Of a stretch of DNA of 15,732 nucleotides, positions 1 through 6,394 are shown one piece after another. Under the pieces are notes generated by a model, which worked only from the letters and a program-made list of their open reading frames with translations, had not been told where the DNA came from and made no database searches. The position numbers and the translations under genes are program-made. Numbering within the stretch: position 1 is the stretch's first letter; every line of letters starts with the position of its first letter. The DNA lies in the NCBI GenBank assembly GCA_937925635.1, contig CALALX010000061.1:1-15732 (forward strand), in the 5' to 3' direction. This stretch comes from an uncultured Caulobacter sp. Lineage in GTDB: Bacteria; Pseudomonadota; Alphaproteobacteria; Caulobacterales; Caulobacteraceae.

Positions 1-1
1 G

Positions 2-520
2 GACTTCGACATGGCCGAACGGCTGGCGGGCGCCGCCCGCGTAACGCGTACCGGCCAGGGCTTCGACGCCCACCGCTGGGGTCCCGGCGAAGCGGTCTGG
101 CTGTGCGGCGTTCGCATCGATCATGACCAGACCCTGGTCGGCCACTCCGACGCTGACGCCGGCCTACATGCCCTGACCGACGCCATCCTGGGCGCTATCG
201 GCGAGGGCGACATCGGCGACCACTTCCCGCCCACCGATCCAAAGTGGAAGGGCGCGGCCAGCGACCTGTTCCTCAGGCACGCCGCCGGTCTGGTGGCGGC
301 GAAGGGCGGGCGGCTGATCAACGTGGACGTGACGCTCGTCTGCGAGCGGCCGAAGATCAAGCCGCACCGCCAGGCCATGCGCGAGCGACTCGCGGAGATC
401 CTCGATCTGCCGCTGGACCGGGTGTCGGTCAAGGCGACCACGACCGAGGGCATGGGCTTTACCGGTCGCGGCGAAGGGCTGGCCGCCCAGGCGCTGGCGA
501 CGGTCGAAACACCGGCCTAG
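2..520 (+). CDS. ispDF: IspDF bifunctional isoprenoid enzyme, C-terminal IspF part (5' truncated by window)
   Basis: This is the 2-C-methyl-D-erythritol 2,4-cyclodiphosphate synthase domain of the MEP isoprenoid pathway (cytosolic). The frame is open to the window edge. The codons before the first visible Met read DFD-MAERL, which matches the end of an IspD domain, so this is most likely the tail of a fused IspD-IspF protein as found in many alphaproteobacteria. Numbered from that Met, the IspF metal ligands are visible as D19 and H21 (GFDAHRW) and H53 (in GHSDADAGLHALTD). Further family signatures are GDIGDHFPPTDPKWKG and KATTTEGMGFTGRGEGLAA. The C-terminus has the usual IspF length. The gene converges on the next one, and its stop lies in a CTAG palindrome shared with that gene's stop. 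The IspF domain is certain; the fusion is inferred from the few upstream codons. Confidence 0.93.
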   Translation, partial: DFDMAERLAGAARVTRTGQGFDAHRWGPGEAVWLCGVRIDHDQTLVGHSDADAGLHALTDAILGAIGEGDIGDHFPPTDPKWKGAASDLFLRHAAGLVAAKGGRLINVDVTLVCERPKIKPHRQAMRERLAEILDLPLDRVSVKATTTEGMGFTGRGEGLAAQALATVETPA

Positions 521-2766
521 TCGGCGGTCAGGTTCCGCCACAGGGCGCCGATGAGATTGGTGTAGTCGTCGGTCCATGGCTTTGTCCCGCGCGGATCCGC
601 GGGGGCCCAAAACCCTTCCGCTTCATACGGGGCCAGGGCCGTCCGGGTCTTGCCGACGATGATGACGTCCTCGCTGGACTCCCAGTAGCGCACATTCTGG
701 CCGTCCTGCCGGTATTCCTGCAGCAGGGGATAGCCGCCGGCGGCCAGGGCCACGGCGGCGGCGGGGGTCTTGAGCTCCAGATGGCGGTTGGACAGGTGCA
801 GGACCAGCACGCCGTCCGGCTTGAGCTTGGCCAGATAGCTCCTCACCGCCTCCACCGTCAGCAGATGGGCGGGGATGGCGTCCGACGAGAAGGCGTCGAT
901 CAGGAGGATGTCGAAGACTCCGTTCGGCTGCTTCTCCAGCGTCAGGCGGGCGTCACCCAGGACATAGTCGACCCGACCGGCGGCGCATTGGCTGGTGTAG
1001 GTGAAGTCGCCTCTGGGTCCCGAGATGTCGATCACCAGCGGATCGATCTCGAAGAAGGTGAGGTGGTCGCTCTTTCGGACGTAGCTGGCGACCGAGCCTG
1101 TGCCGAGACCCACGGCGCCGACCCGCATCGCCGGCCGGATCGCCTGGGTCATGGTGAAAACCTGGCCGATCGGCGTCTCGGCCGCGTAGTAGACCAGCGG
1201 CTTGCAGCGGAAGCGGCCTTCGGGCGCCTGGGCGCCGTGCAGGGTCGTGCCGTGGGCGAGCAGACGCAGGTCGCCGCCCAGCTCCGGAGCGCCGTAGGCG
1301 GTCTGACGGAGCACGCCGAAGAAGGAACGCTGGGAGCTGAGCTCGGTGGCCGTGTCGCTGACCGTGTGGGCTCCGATCGACAGGGTCGCCAGCAGGATCG
1401 TGAACAGGATGCCGCGCTGGCGCAGGATGAAGGCCGCCACCAGACCGACCGCCAGCATGGTCTTCAGGGTGGTGAAGCGGTCGAAGGTCAGGAAGTCGCG
1501 GACCACGTCGTCCATGGCGGCGGCGCCGAGGGTGGCGAGCAGGCCGGCGATGAAGACGCCCGTCTCCCACTCGCTCATCCGACCCCAGCGCCAGGGCCTC
1601 GCCAGGCCGGCCAGGACCAGCACCAGCGGATACTCGGCGACCCAGTCGAACACCTGCGGGGCGACGACGGCGTTGAAGGCCCCGCCCACGACGCCGCCTA
1701 TCGAAAGGCAGAGGTAGAAGACCGTCAGATGCGCCGGATCTGGTCGCCGCGCGACCAACGCCTGGTGGCAGACCAGCGCCGACAGAAAGAAGCACGACAG
1801 GTGCACCAGCAACTGCAGCCAAAGCGCGGCGCCCTGCTGCGGCAACAGAAAGACGCAGGTCGGCAACGCCGCGCCCTGCAGCAGAAGCCCCCAGTATGGA
1901 GAGATCAACGGCTTTGACTGGAAGGCGATGATGAAGGTGGCCAGGTAGAGCGCCAGCGGCAGCACCCACAGGAAGGGCGCGGACGCGACATCTGTCGCCA
2001 GATGGGTGGTGACCCCGAGCATCAGGCTGGATGGAATGGCCGCCAGTCCCACCCAGACCAGGCGCTCGCGCCAGCTGGGCGCGGCCGTTTGCGAAACGGC
2101 CGCCTCGACGCCGGCGCGGTCGGTCGCTTGCGAGGATCGCCAGACCAACAGCGCCAGAGCCGCGAGCAGGGCGACGAAGAGACCGTAGCCGCCCGTCCAG
2201 GCCAGCCGTTGCGCCTGCAAGGTCAGAAGCGGCTCCATGGCGATCGGATAGGCCAGCAGGGCCAACAGGCTGCCGAGATTGCTGGCGGCGTAGAGGGCGT
2301 AGGGCTCCTTTGCGCCCTCCCCCTTCACCACCCGGGCGTGCCAGGCCTGCACGAGCGGCGCCGTGGCCGACAGGATGGCGAACGGCAAGCCGATCGAGAC
2401 GGTCAGCACGCCCAGCAGCCACAGGATCGGCATGGTCGAGGACGGCTCCCCGAGCAGGCCGCTGATCCGCAGCGGCAGAAGCAGCCCGGCCAACGCCAGG
2501 GCGGCGATGTGGACGACGATCTGTCGCCGGACCGAGCTGATTGTCTGCAGGAAGTGGGCGTAGCCGTAGCCGACCAGCAGCGCCGTCTGGAAGAAGGCCA
2601 TGCTGGTGTTCCACACCGCCGGCGAGCCGCCGAGCATGGGCAGCACCAGTTTGGCCACCATCGGCTGGACCATGAACACCAGCGCGGCGCTGGTGAAGAC
2701 GGCGATCACGAACAGCGGGGGGGTCGTGGCCGGTGCGGCGCGATCGCCGGCGGACATGTCGGTCAT
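517..2766 (-). CDS. Fused multi-pass membrane / spermidine-synthase-like protein
   Basis: This is a 749-residue protein with a long hydrophobic N-terminal part (about residues 15-510, some 12 or more membrane segments) and a C-terminal Rossmann aminopropyltransferase/methyltransferase-like domain (about 515-749). Motifs in the soluble domain are the nucleotide-binding glycine loop GLGTGS (553-558), the acidic end of strand 2 in FFEIDP (571-576), GDAR (604-607), DAFSSDAIP (624-632) and TDDYTN (732-737). This layout is the 'fused MFS/spermidine synthase' family, whose substrate is generally unknown; true polyamine synthesis should not be assumed. I place the start at the ATG at 2766 (MTDMSAGD), with a second ATG nine bases inside. 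Longer open frame upstream would run into the divergent cinA gene. Its stop overlaps that of ispDF. Function beyond a membrane-anchored SAM or decarboxy-SAM type fold is not determinable here. Confidence 0.85.
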   Translation of the reverse strand: MTDMSAGDRAAPATTPPLFVIAVFTSAALVFMVQPMVAKLVLPMLGGSPAVWNTSMAFFQTALLVGYGYAHFLQTISSVRRQIVVHIAALALAGLLLPLRISGLLGEPSSTMPILWLLGVLTVSIGLPFAILSATAPLVQAWHARVVKGEGAKEPYALYAASNLGSLLALLAYPIAMEPLLTLQAQRLAWTGGYGLFVALLAALALLVWRSSQATDRAGVEAAVSQTAAPSWRERLVWVGLAAIPSSLMLGVTTHLATDVASAPFLWVLPLALYLATFIIAFQSKPLISPYWGLLLQGAALPTCVFLLPQQGAALWLQLLVHLSCFFLSALVCHQALVARRPDPAHLTVFYLCLSIGGVVGGAFNAVVAPQVFDWVAEYPLVLVLAGLARPWRWGRMSEWETGVFIAGLLATLGAAAMDDVVRDFLTFDRFTTLKTMLAVGLVAAFILRQRGILFTILLATLSIGAHTVSDTATELSSQRSFFGVLRQTAYGAPELGGDLRLLAHGTTLHGAQAPEGRFRCKPLVYYAAETPIGQVFTMTQAIRPAMRVGAVGLGTGSVASYVRKSDHLTFFEIDPLVIDISGPRGDFTYTSQCAAGRVDYVLGDARLTLEKQPNGVFDILLIDAFSSDAIPAHLLTVEAVRSYLAKLKPDGVLVLHLSNRHLELKTPAAAVALAAGGYPLLQEYRQDGQNVRYWESSEDVIIVGKTRTALAPYEAEGFWAPADPRGTKPWTDDYTNLIGALWRNLTAD

Positions 2767-2851
2767 GGCGCTCGAATCGGGCTTGATAGTCGGAGACGAC
2801 GGATGTTGCGTGCATTCCGCGCCCAATGACCAGACCCGGAGCCCCGCCGCC

Positions 2852-3340
2852 ATGTTTCCCGTCGACGTCCAGACCCATGCCCGTCTGCTCATCGACGAGG
2901 TCCGGGACCGGCATCTGCGGGTGGTGACGGCCGAAAGTTGCACCGGCGGGCTGGTGGCCGCGGCGATCTGCTCGATCCCGGGGGCGTCGGACATCTTCGA
3001 CCGCGGCTTCGTGACCTACACCAACCGCGCCAAGGAGGAGATGCTGGGCCTGCCGGGCGACTTGATCGCCGACTTCGGAGCCGTGTCCGAACCGGTGGCG
3101 CGGATGATGGCCGAAGGCGCGCTGAAGCACTCCCGCGCCCATATCGCCGTGGCCATCACCGGGGTGGCGGGACCCGGCGGCGGCTCGCCGATGAAGCCGG
3201 TTGGCACCGTGCACCTGGCGACCGCCCGCAGCACGGCCGGCATCCGCCACCGGCACGAGGTCTTCGACGGCCCAGACCGCTGGGATATCCAGATGGCCGC
3301 CGTGGCGATGGCGCTGCAGATGATGCGGGAAGCGCTCTGA
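2852..3340 (+). CDS. pncC: CinA C-terminal domain protein, PncC-type nicotinamide-nucleotide amidohydrolase
   Basis: This 162-residue stand-alone CinA C-terminal domain belongs to the family that deamidates nicotinamide mononucleotide to nicotinic acid mononucleotide in pyridine nucleotide salvage. It shows the family motifs AESCTGG (27-33), TYTNRAKEEMLGL (55-67) and ITGVAGPGGGSPMKPVGTVHLA (102-123). The N-terminal molybdopterin-binding domain of full-length CinA is absent, which is usual for this short form. I chose the ATG at 2852, preceded by a CGGAG ribosome site about 10 bases upstream. The frame is open further upstream to 2600, but that extension is antisense to the spermidine-synthase-like gene and carries no family sequence. 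It is divergent from that gene with an 85-base gap, and convergent on the coq10-like gene with a palindromic repeat pair between them. Confidence 0.92.
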   Translation: MFPVDVQTHARLLIDEVRDRHLRVVTAESCTGGLVAAAICSIPGASDIFDRGFVTYTNRAKEEMLGLPGDLIADFGAVSEPVARMMAEGALKHSRAHIAVAITGVAGPGGGSPMKPVGTVHLATARSTAGIRHRHEVFDGPDRWDIQMAAVAMALQMMREAL

Positions 3341-3350
3341 GGCGTTTCGT

Positions 3351-3450
3351 GCTTCGACACGCGCCTGCGGCGCTGCTCAGCCTGACAAAGGAAGTAGAGT
3401 TCTGATCACGTCATCCTGAGCAGCCGCAAAGCGGCGTGCCGAAGGACGCA
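3351..3450. repeat. Family-1 palindromic repeat, head-to-head pair
   Basis: There are two inverted copies of one element: 3351-3386 is the reverse-complement copy and 3409-3450 the forward copy (CGTCATCCTGAG at one end, CGAAGGACGCA at the other, with a GCCGC-AAA-GCGGC hairpin inside). The pair fills the gap between the converging cinA and coq10-like genes, so it could act as a bidirectional terminator or RNA-stabilising structure. It matches the pairs at 5056-5166, 13543-13657 and 15469-15571. Confidence 0.85.
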
Positions 3451-3455
3451 CGGCC

Positions 3456-3905
3456 TCACCCCGCCCCGTACAGCGCCTTCGCCCGGGCGTCGAAGCAGGC
3501 GATCAGCTTGTCCACCGCGTGATTGAAGTTGGCGTTCAGCAGGCGGTCGAGGAAGCCGACCTTGAACTCGAAGTCGATCTCGAACTCGACGCAGCAGCCC
3601 TGGTCGTGCGGCAGGAAGCGCCAGCGATTGCTGAGCCGCCGGAACGGGCCGCTGATCAGGGAGACGTCGATGGTCCGCGCCGCCGCGTCGCGGCGGACAT
3701 GGGTCGAGAACCGCTCTCGGAGGAATGAAAAGCCGACGCCGGCCTCGGCGTCCAGCGAGGTCACGCCGCCCCCCTCATCCCGCCGGTTCCAGGTCCGCAG
3801 CGAGGTGATCCAGGGCACGAACTGCGGATAACGCTCGACGTCGCCAACCAGCTCGAACAGCTGATCGGGCGTGTAGGGCAGGATGCGGGTTAGCCGGTGC
3901 TTCAA
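3456..3905 (-). CDS. Coq10/RatA-like START-domain protein
   Basis: This 149-residue single-domain protein belongs to the polyketide cyclase/START superfamily, the group annotated either as ubiquinone-binding Coq10 or as RatA. It opens with TRILPYTPDQLFELVGDVE and continues with the hallmark RYPQFVPW (about 25-32); a central RFSTHV strand and the C-terminal helix with HAVDKLIACFDARAKALYG complete the fold. In alphaproteobacteria this gene is commonly beside lipA, as here, and a role in binding ubiquinone for respiration is the usual inference; a toxin role is not supported by anything visible. The start codon is TTG (3903-3905), preceded by a GGGGGA purine run; no in-frame ATG or GTG lies nearby upstream, and the family N-terminus begins here. 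It is probably cotranscribed from lipA, separated by a repeat pair. Confidence 0.9.
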   Translation of the reverse strand: MKHRLTRILPYTPDQLFELVGDVERYPQFVPWITSLRTWNRRDEGGGVTSLDAEAGVGFSFLRERFSTHVRRDAAARTIDVSLISGPFRRLSNRWRFLPHDQGCCVEFEIDFEFKVGFLDRLLNANFNHAVDKLIACFDARAKALYGAG

Positions 3906-3916
3906 AAATCCCCCGA

Positions 3917-4024
3917 TCCGTCTTCCCGGCGCAGGCCGGGATCCAGGTTCAGCCTCTGAATCGGCGAGTCGCCCGCGGCTGTCGCGCCCTTTGATGTGGG
4001 CCCCGGCCTTCGCCGGGGAAACGG
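3917..4024. repeat. Family-2 palindromic repeat, inverted pair
   Basis: There are two inverted hairpin units: 3917-3946, with stem CCCGGC-GCAG-GCCGGG followed by ATCCAGG, and 3994-4024, with stem CCCCGGC-CTTC-GCCGGGG preceded by TGTGGG. They lie between the lipA stop and the coq10-like start on the same strand. They could attenuate or process the transcript. A second pair of the same family is at 12421-12502. Confidence 0.75.
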
Positions 4025-4031
4025 AGATTTG

Positions 4032-4988
4032 TTAGCCCGCCGCGTCCTTCGCCTCGCGGGCGGCCTTCAGCCGGGCGAAGTCCTCGCCGGCATGGTGCGA
4101 CGAGCGCGTCAGCGGGCTGGCGGAGACCATCAGGAAGCCCTTGGCGCGCGCGATCTGCTCGTAGGCCTGGAATTCCTCGGGCGTCACGAACCGGTCGACC
4201 GCCGCGTGCTTGCGCGTCGGCTGCAGGTACTGGCCGATAGTGATGAAGTCGACACCGGCGGAGCGCATGTCGTCCATCACCTGCATGACCTCTTCCTTGG
4301 TCTCGCCCAAGCCGACCATCAGGCCGGACTTGGTGAACCGGCGCGGGTCGCGCTCCTTCACCTTGTCCAGCAGGCGCAGCGAATTGTAGTAGCGCGCGCC
4401 GGGCCGGATCGAGAGGTAGAGCCGGGGCACGGTCTCCAGGTTGTGGTTGAACACGTCCGGGGCGGAGTCGATGACCACCTCGGCCGCACCGTCCTTGCGC
4501 AGAAAGTCGGGCGTCAGGATCTCGATGGTGGTGTCCGGCGCGCAGGCGCGGATCGCGGCCACCGTCTCGGCGAAATGCCGAGCGCCGCCGTCGAACAGAT
4601 CATCCCGGTCGACCGAGGTGATGACGACATGCTTGAGGCCCATCTTCGCGACGGCCTCGGCCACGCGGCGCGGCTCGTCCGGGTCCAGCTGGTTGGGCTT
4701 GCCGGTGGTGACGTTGCAGAACGAACAGGCCCGCGTGCAGATCTCGCCCATGATCATCATGGTCGCGTGCTTCTGAGTCCAGCACTCGCCGATGTTGGGA
4801 CAGGCCGCTTCCTCGCACACGGTCACCAGCTTGTGCGAGCGGACGATGTCGCGCGTCTCGCTGTAGCCTGCCGAGCCCGGCGCCCGCACGCGCAGCCACT
4901 CGGGCTTGCGCAGCAGCGGGGTGTCGGGGCGGTTCTGCTTCTCGGGATGGCGCGGGCGCGCCTTCAGGGTGTCGATCACCGTGGCCAT
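4032..4988 (-). CDS. lipA: Lipoyl synthase (radical SAM)
   Basis: LipA inserts two sulfur atoms at C6 and C8 of protein-bound octanoyl groups, giving the lipoyl cofactor needed by the pyruvate dehydrogenase subunits encoded at 9.3-15 kb in this window. The protein is 318 residues, the normal length. The auxiliary cluster motif C-x4-C-x5-C is present as C58, C63, C69 (CEEAACPNIGEC), and the radical-SAM C-x3-C-x2-C as C84, C88, C91 (CTRACSFC). The C-terminal RSSH motif that closes over the auxiliary cluster is at 295-298. The ATG at 4988 gives the N-terminus MATVIDTLKARPRHPEKQNR typical of the alphaproteobacterial enzyme; the frame extends upstream to 5054, but that part looks non-conserved and overlaps a possible promoter. 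It is followed by the coq10-like gene on the same strand. Confidence 0.97.
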   Translation of the reverse strand: MATVIDTLKARPRHPEKQNRPDTPLLRKPEWLRVRAPGSAGYSETRDIVRSHKLVTVCEEAACPNIGECWTQKHATMMIMGEICTRACSFCNVTTGKPNQLDPDEPRRVAEAVAKMGLKHVVITSVDRDDLFDGGARHFAETVAAIRACAPDTTIEILTPDFLRKDGAAEVVIDSAPDVFNHNLETVPRLYLSIRPGARYYNSLRLLDKVKERDPRRFTKSGLMVGLGETKEEVMQVMDDMRSAGVDFITIGQYLQPTRKHAAVDRFVTPEEFQAYEQIARAKGFLMVSASPLTRSSHHAGEDFARLKAAREAKDAAG

Positions 4989-4994
4989 GGGCCT

Positions 4995-5023
4995 TAGATC
5001 GGCTTTCCGGGCCGAAGGATCAA
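4995..5023 (-). promoter_or_regulatory. Possible lipA promoter
   Basis: Read on the - strand, TTGATC (5018-5023) and GATCTA (4995-5000) are separated by 17 bases, a reasonable match to a housekeeping sigma promoter. The -10 box ends six bases before the lipA ATG, so transcription would begin at or next to the start codon and the message could be leaderless. It was judged by eye only. Confidence 0.35.
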
Positions 5024-5055
5024 GCTCGGCGGTGCAGGTTGCAGCGCTTTGCATG

Positions 5056-5166
5056 GTTCGTGACGCCGGCCTGGAAGCCGGCTCCTCACCATGACGAATT
5101 CAGTAGAGCCCGCCCACCTTCGTCATCCTGAGGAGCGAGCCTCAAGCGAGCGTCGCGAAGGACGCA
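5056..5166. repeat. Family-1 palindromic repeat, head-to-head pair
   Basis: The reverse-complement copy at 5056-5097 contains the stem GCCGGC-CTGGAA-GCCGGC and ends in CATGACGA. The forward copy at 5121-5166 starts CGTCATCCTGAGGAGC and ends GCGAAGGACGCA. The pair sits in the divergent space between lipA and the lipoprotein gene at 5227, just upstream of the possible lipA promoter. The right-hand copy is the most diverged in its centre. Confidence 0.8.
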
Positions 5167-5172
5167 GCGCGC

Positions 5173-5192
5173 CAACGGCGCGAAAGCCGTTG
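5173..5192. other. Perfect 7-bp hairpin upstream of the 5227 lipoprotein gene
   Basis: CAACGGC, a six-base loop GCGAAA, and GCCGTTG form a perfect stem 34 bases before the ATG at 5227. It lies outside the repeat pair that ends at 5166 and is not repeated elsewhere in the window. It has no U-tract, so it is unlikely to be an intrinsic terminator; it could be a leader structure. Confidence 0.4.
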
Positions 5193-5226
5193 CGAGCCGC
5201 CAACGAAGCAACGAACACTGCTGCCG

Positions 5227-6288
5227 ATGCGTCGTCTGTTCGTCCTCGCCGGCCTGTTGTTGCTGCTCGCCGGCTGTGGCGGCGCGGACAGCCGCGCTCC
5301 GTTCACCGACAGCCGCATCCCGCCCTCGCTCGGTCCGCGCTTCTGGGCGCCGGAAGGCTGGGCCTGGGGCCTGATCGGCGTCGGCGACGCGCCGGTGCAG
5401 CGCTATGGCGTCTCGAGCACCGTGGGCACGCCGCGCGGCAACATCCTGATCCTGTCCGACGATCGCGAGATCGCCGAGGCCTGGTTCGAGACGGCCCGCG
5501 ACCTGAATACGATGGGCTATTCGGTGTGGGTGCTCGAACGCGCCGGACAGGGCGGCTCGGCCCGGTATAGCGGCGGCCCGCGCGACCTGATCCACGCCCC
5601 GACGTTCGACGACGACGTCGCCGCGACCAAGGCGCTGGCGCGCAGCATTGTCACTGCGGACAGCGAGACGCCGCTGACCGTCGTCGGCCAGGGGGTTGGG
5701 GCGCTGATCGCCCTCAGGGCCGTACAGACCGGCGCGCCGGCGGCGGCGCTGGTCCTGTCGAGCCCGAACCTGAAACCCGACGGCGCCCTGCCTGGCTGGC
5801 CGCAATGGCTGATGAAACTCGGCGCCGGTCGCCTGCCGGCCGGTGTCGGTCAGGGCTGGAAGCGCGAGGGGCCCGATGATTTCAAGGCCGGCAGGACCCA
5901 GGACCGCCAGCGCGGCGCAGTCCAGTTGGCCTGGCAGACCGCGAACCCCGACTTGCGCATGGGCGGCCACAGCCTCGGCTGGACGGCTGGGTTCGCGGCG
6001 CTGGCGAAGGCTGCGGAGGGCCGCCTCTCATCCACCAGGACGCCCACGCTGATGATGGCCGGGGGCGACGCGAATATCGCCGACAGGGGCGTGGCGGCCT
6101 GCGAGGTGATGCCGGCCTGCACGCTCGGAGGCGTGGTCAACCGCCCGTCCAAGCCGGTCGGCGCGAGCCTTTTTCTGGCGCCAGACGATACCCGGACTTG
6201 GTGGCTGCGGCGGCTGACCTGCCAAGCGCCAGAGCATCCGCACCTGCCGGCGCCCGACCGTGAAGTGGTTTGCCCGATCGAGGGGTGA
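5227..6288 (+). CDS. Lysophospholipase-like (PldB-type alpha/beta-hydrolase) lipoprotein, catalytic residues apparently lost
   Basis: This 353-residue protein has a lipoprotein signal peptide: MRR, a hydrophobic stretch, and the lipobox LLAGC with the acylated Cys at 17. The body looks like a PldB-type lysophospholipase. After a strand (GNILILSDDREIAEAW), the region GYSVWVLERAGQGGSARY (97-114) corresponds to the 'DxRGxGxS' area, and MGGHSLGW (245-252) to the GGPTxGW segment of PldB proteins. The expected nucleophile elbow GxSxG reads GQGVG (154-158), with Gly156 in place of Ser. Asp281 (AGGDANI) may be the acid, but the region where the final His is expected (PVGASLFLAPD, 310-320) has none. 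I infer a binding or structural role rather than hydrolysis. Several Cys residues (292, 298, 332, 349) would suit disulfides in the periplasm. The gene is followed by the acyl-ACP ligase gene after 106 bases. Confidence 0.8.
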   Translation: MRRLFVLAGLLLLLAGCGGADSRAPFTDSRIPPSLGPRFWAPEGWAWGLIGVGDAPVQRYGVSSTVGTPRGNILILSDDREIAEAWFETARDLNTMGYSVWVLERAGQGGSARYSGGPRDLIHAPTFDDDVAATKALARSIVTADSETPLTVVGQGVGALIALRAVQTGAPAAALVLSSPNLKPDGALPGWPQWLMKLGAGRLPAGVGQGWKREGPDDFKAGRTQDRQRGAVQLAWQTANPDLRMGGHSLGWTAGFAALAKAAEGRLSSTRTPTLMMAGGDANIADRGVAACEVMPACTLGGVVNRPSKPVGASLFLAPDDTRTWWLRRLTCQAPEHPHLPAPDREVVCPIEG

Positions 6289-6336
6289 GCTTGCCCCTTG
6301 GATCACCGATTGTGACAGTTCTTTTCAAGTCGGGGG

Positions 6337-6365
6337 ATGACGGCTAGCTTCGCGCCCACGATACT
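6337..6365 (+). promoter_or_regulatory. Possible promoter of the acyl-ACP ligase gene
   Basis: ATGACG (6337-6342) and GATACT (6360-6365) are separated by 17 bases, five of six matches to a TTGACG-type -35 and a good -10. A strong ribosome site AGGGGAG (6378-6384) follows before the ATG at 6395. This suggests that the ligase gene and those after it have their own promoter. It was judged by eye only. Confidence 0.4.
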
Positions 6366-6394
6366 GGTGGGAAACATAGGGGAGTTTCGCCCAC

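Noticed and set aside
2600..2851. N-terminal extension of the CinA-like protein to 2600
   Set aside because: This part is antisense to the N-terminal membrane region of the divergent gene and carries no CinA sequence; the ATG at 2852 has a ribosome site and gives the normal length for the family.
953..3256. A very long open frame (767 codons) on the - strand overlapping both the spermidine-synthase-like gene and cinA
   Set aside because: Its translation is rich in Arg, Gly, Ala, Pro and His with no family likeness, as expected of an out-of-frame reading of high-GC coding DNA; the overlapping genes have clear motifs.
5962..5979. GHSLG in the lipoprotein at 5227 (residues 247-251) as a GxSxG nucleophile elbow
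   Set aside because: It lies about 90 residues after the expected elbow and coincides with the GGPTxGW segment of PldB-type proteins (GGHSLGW here); it is not preceded by the usual hydrophobic strand.
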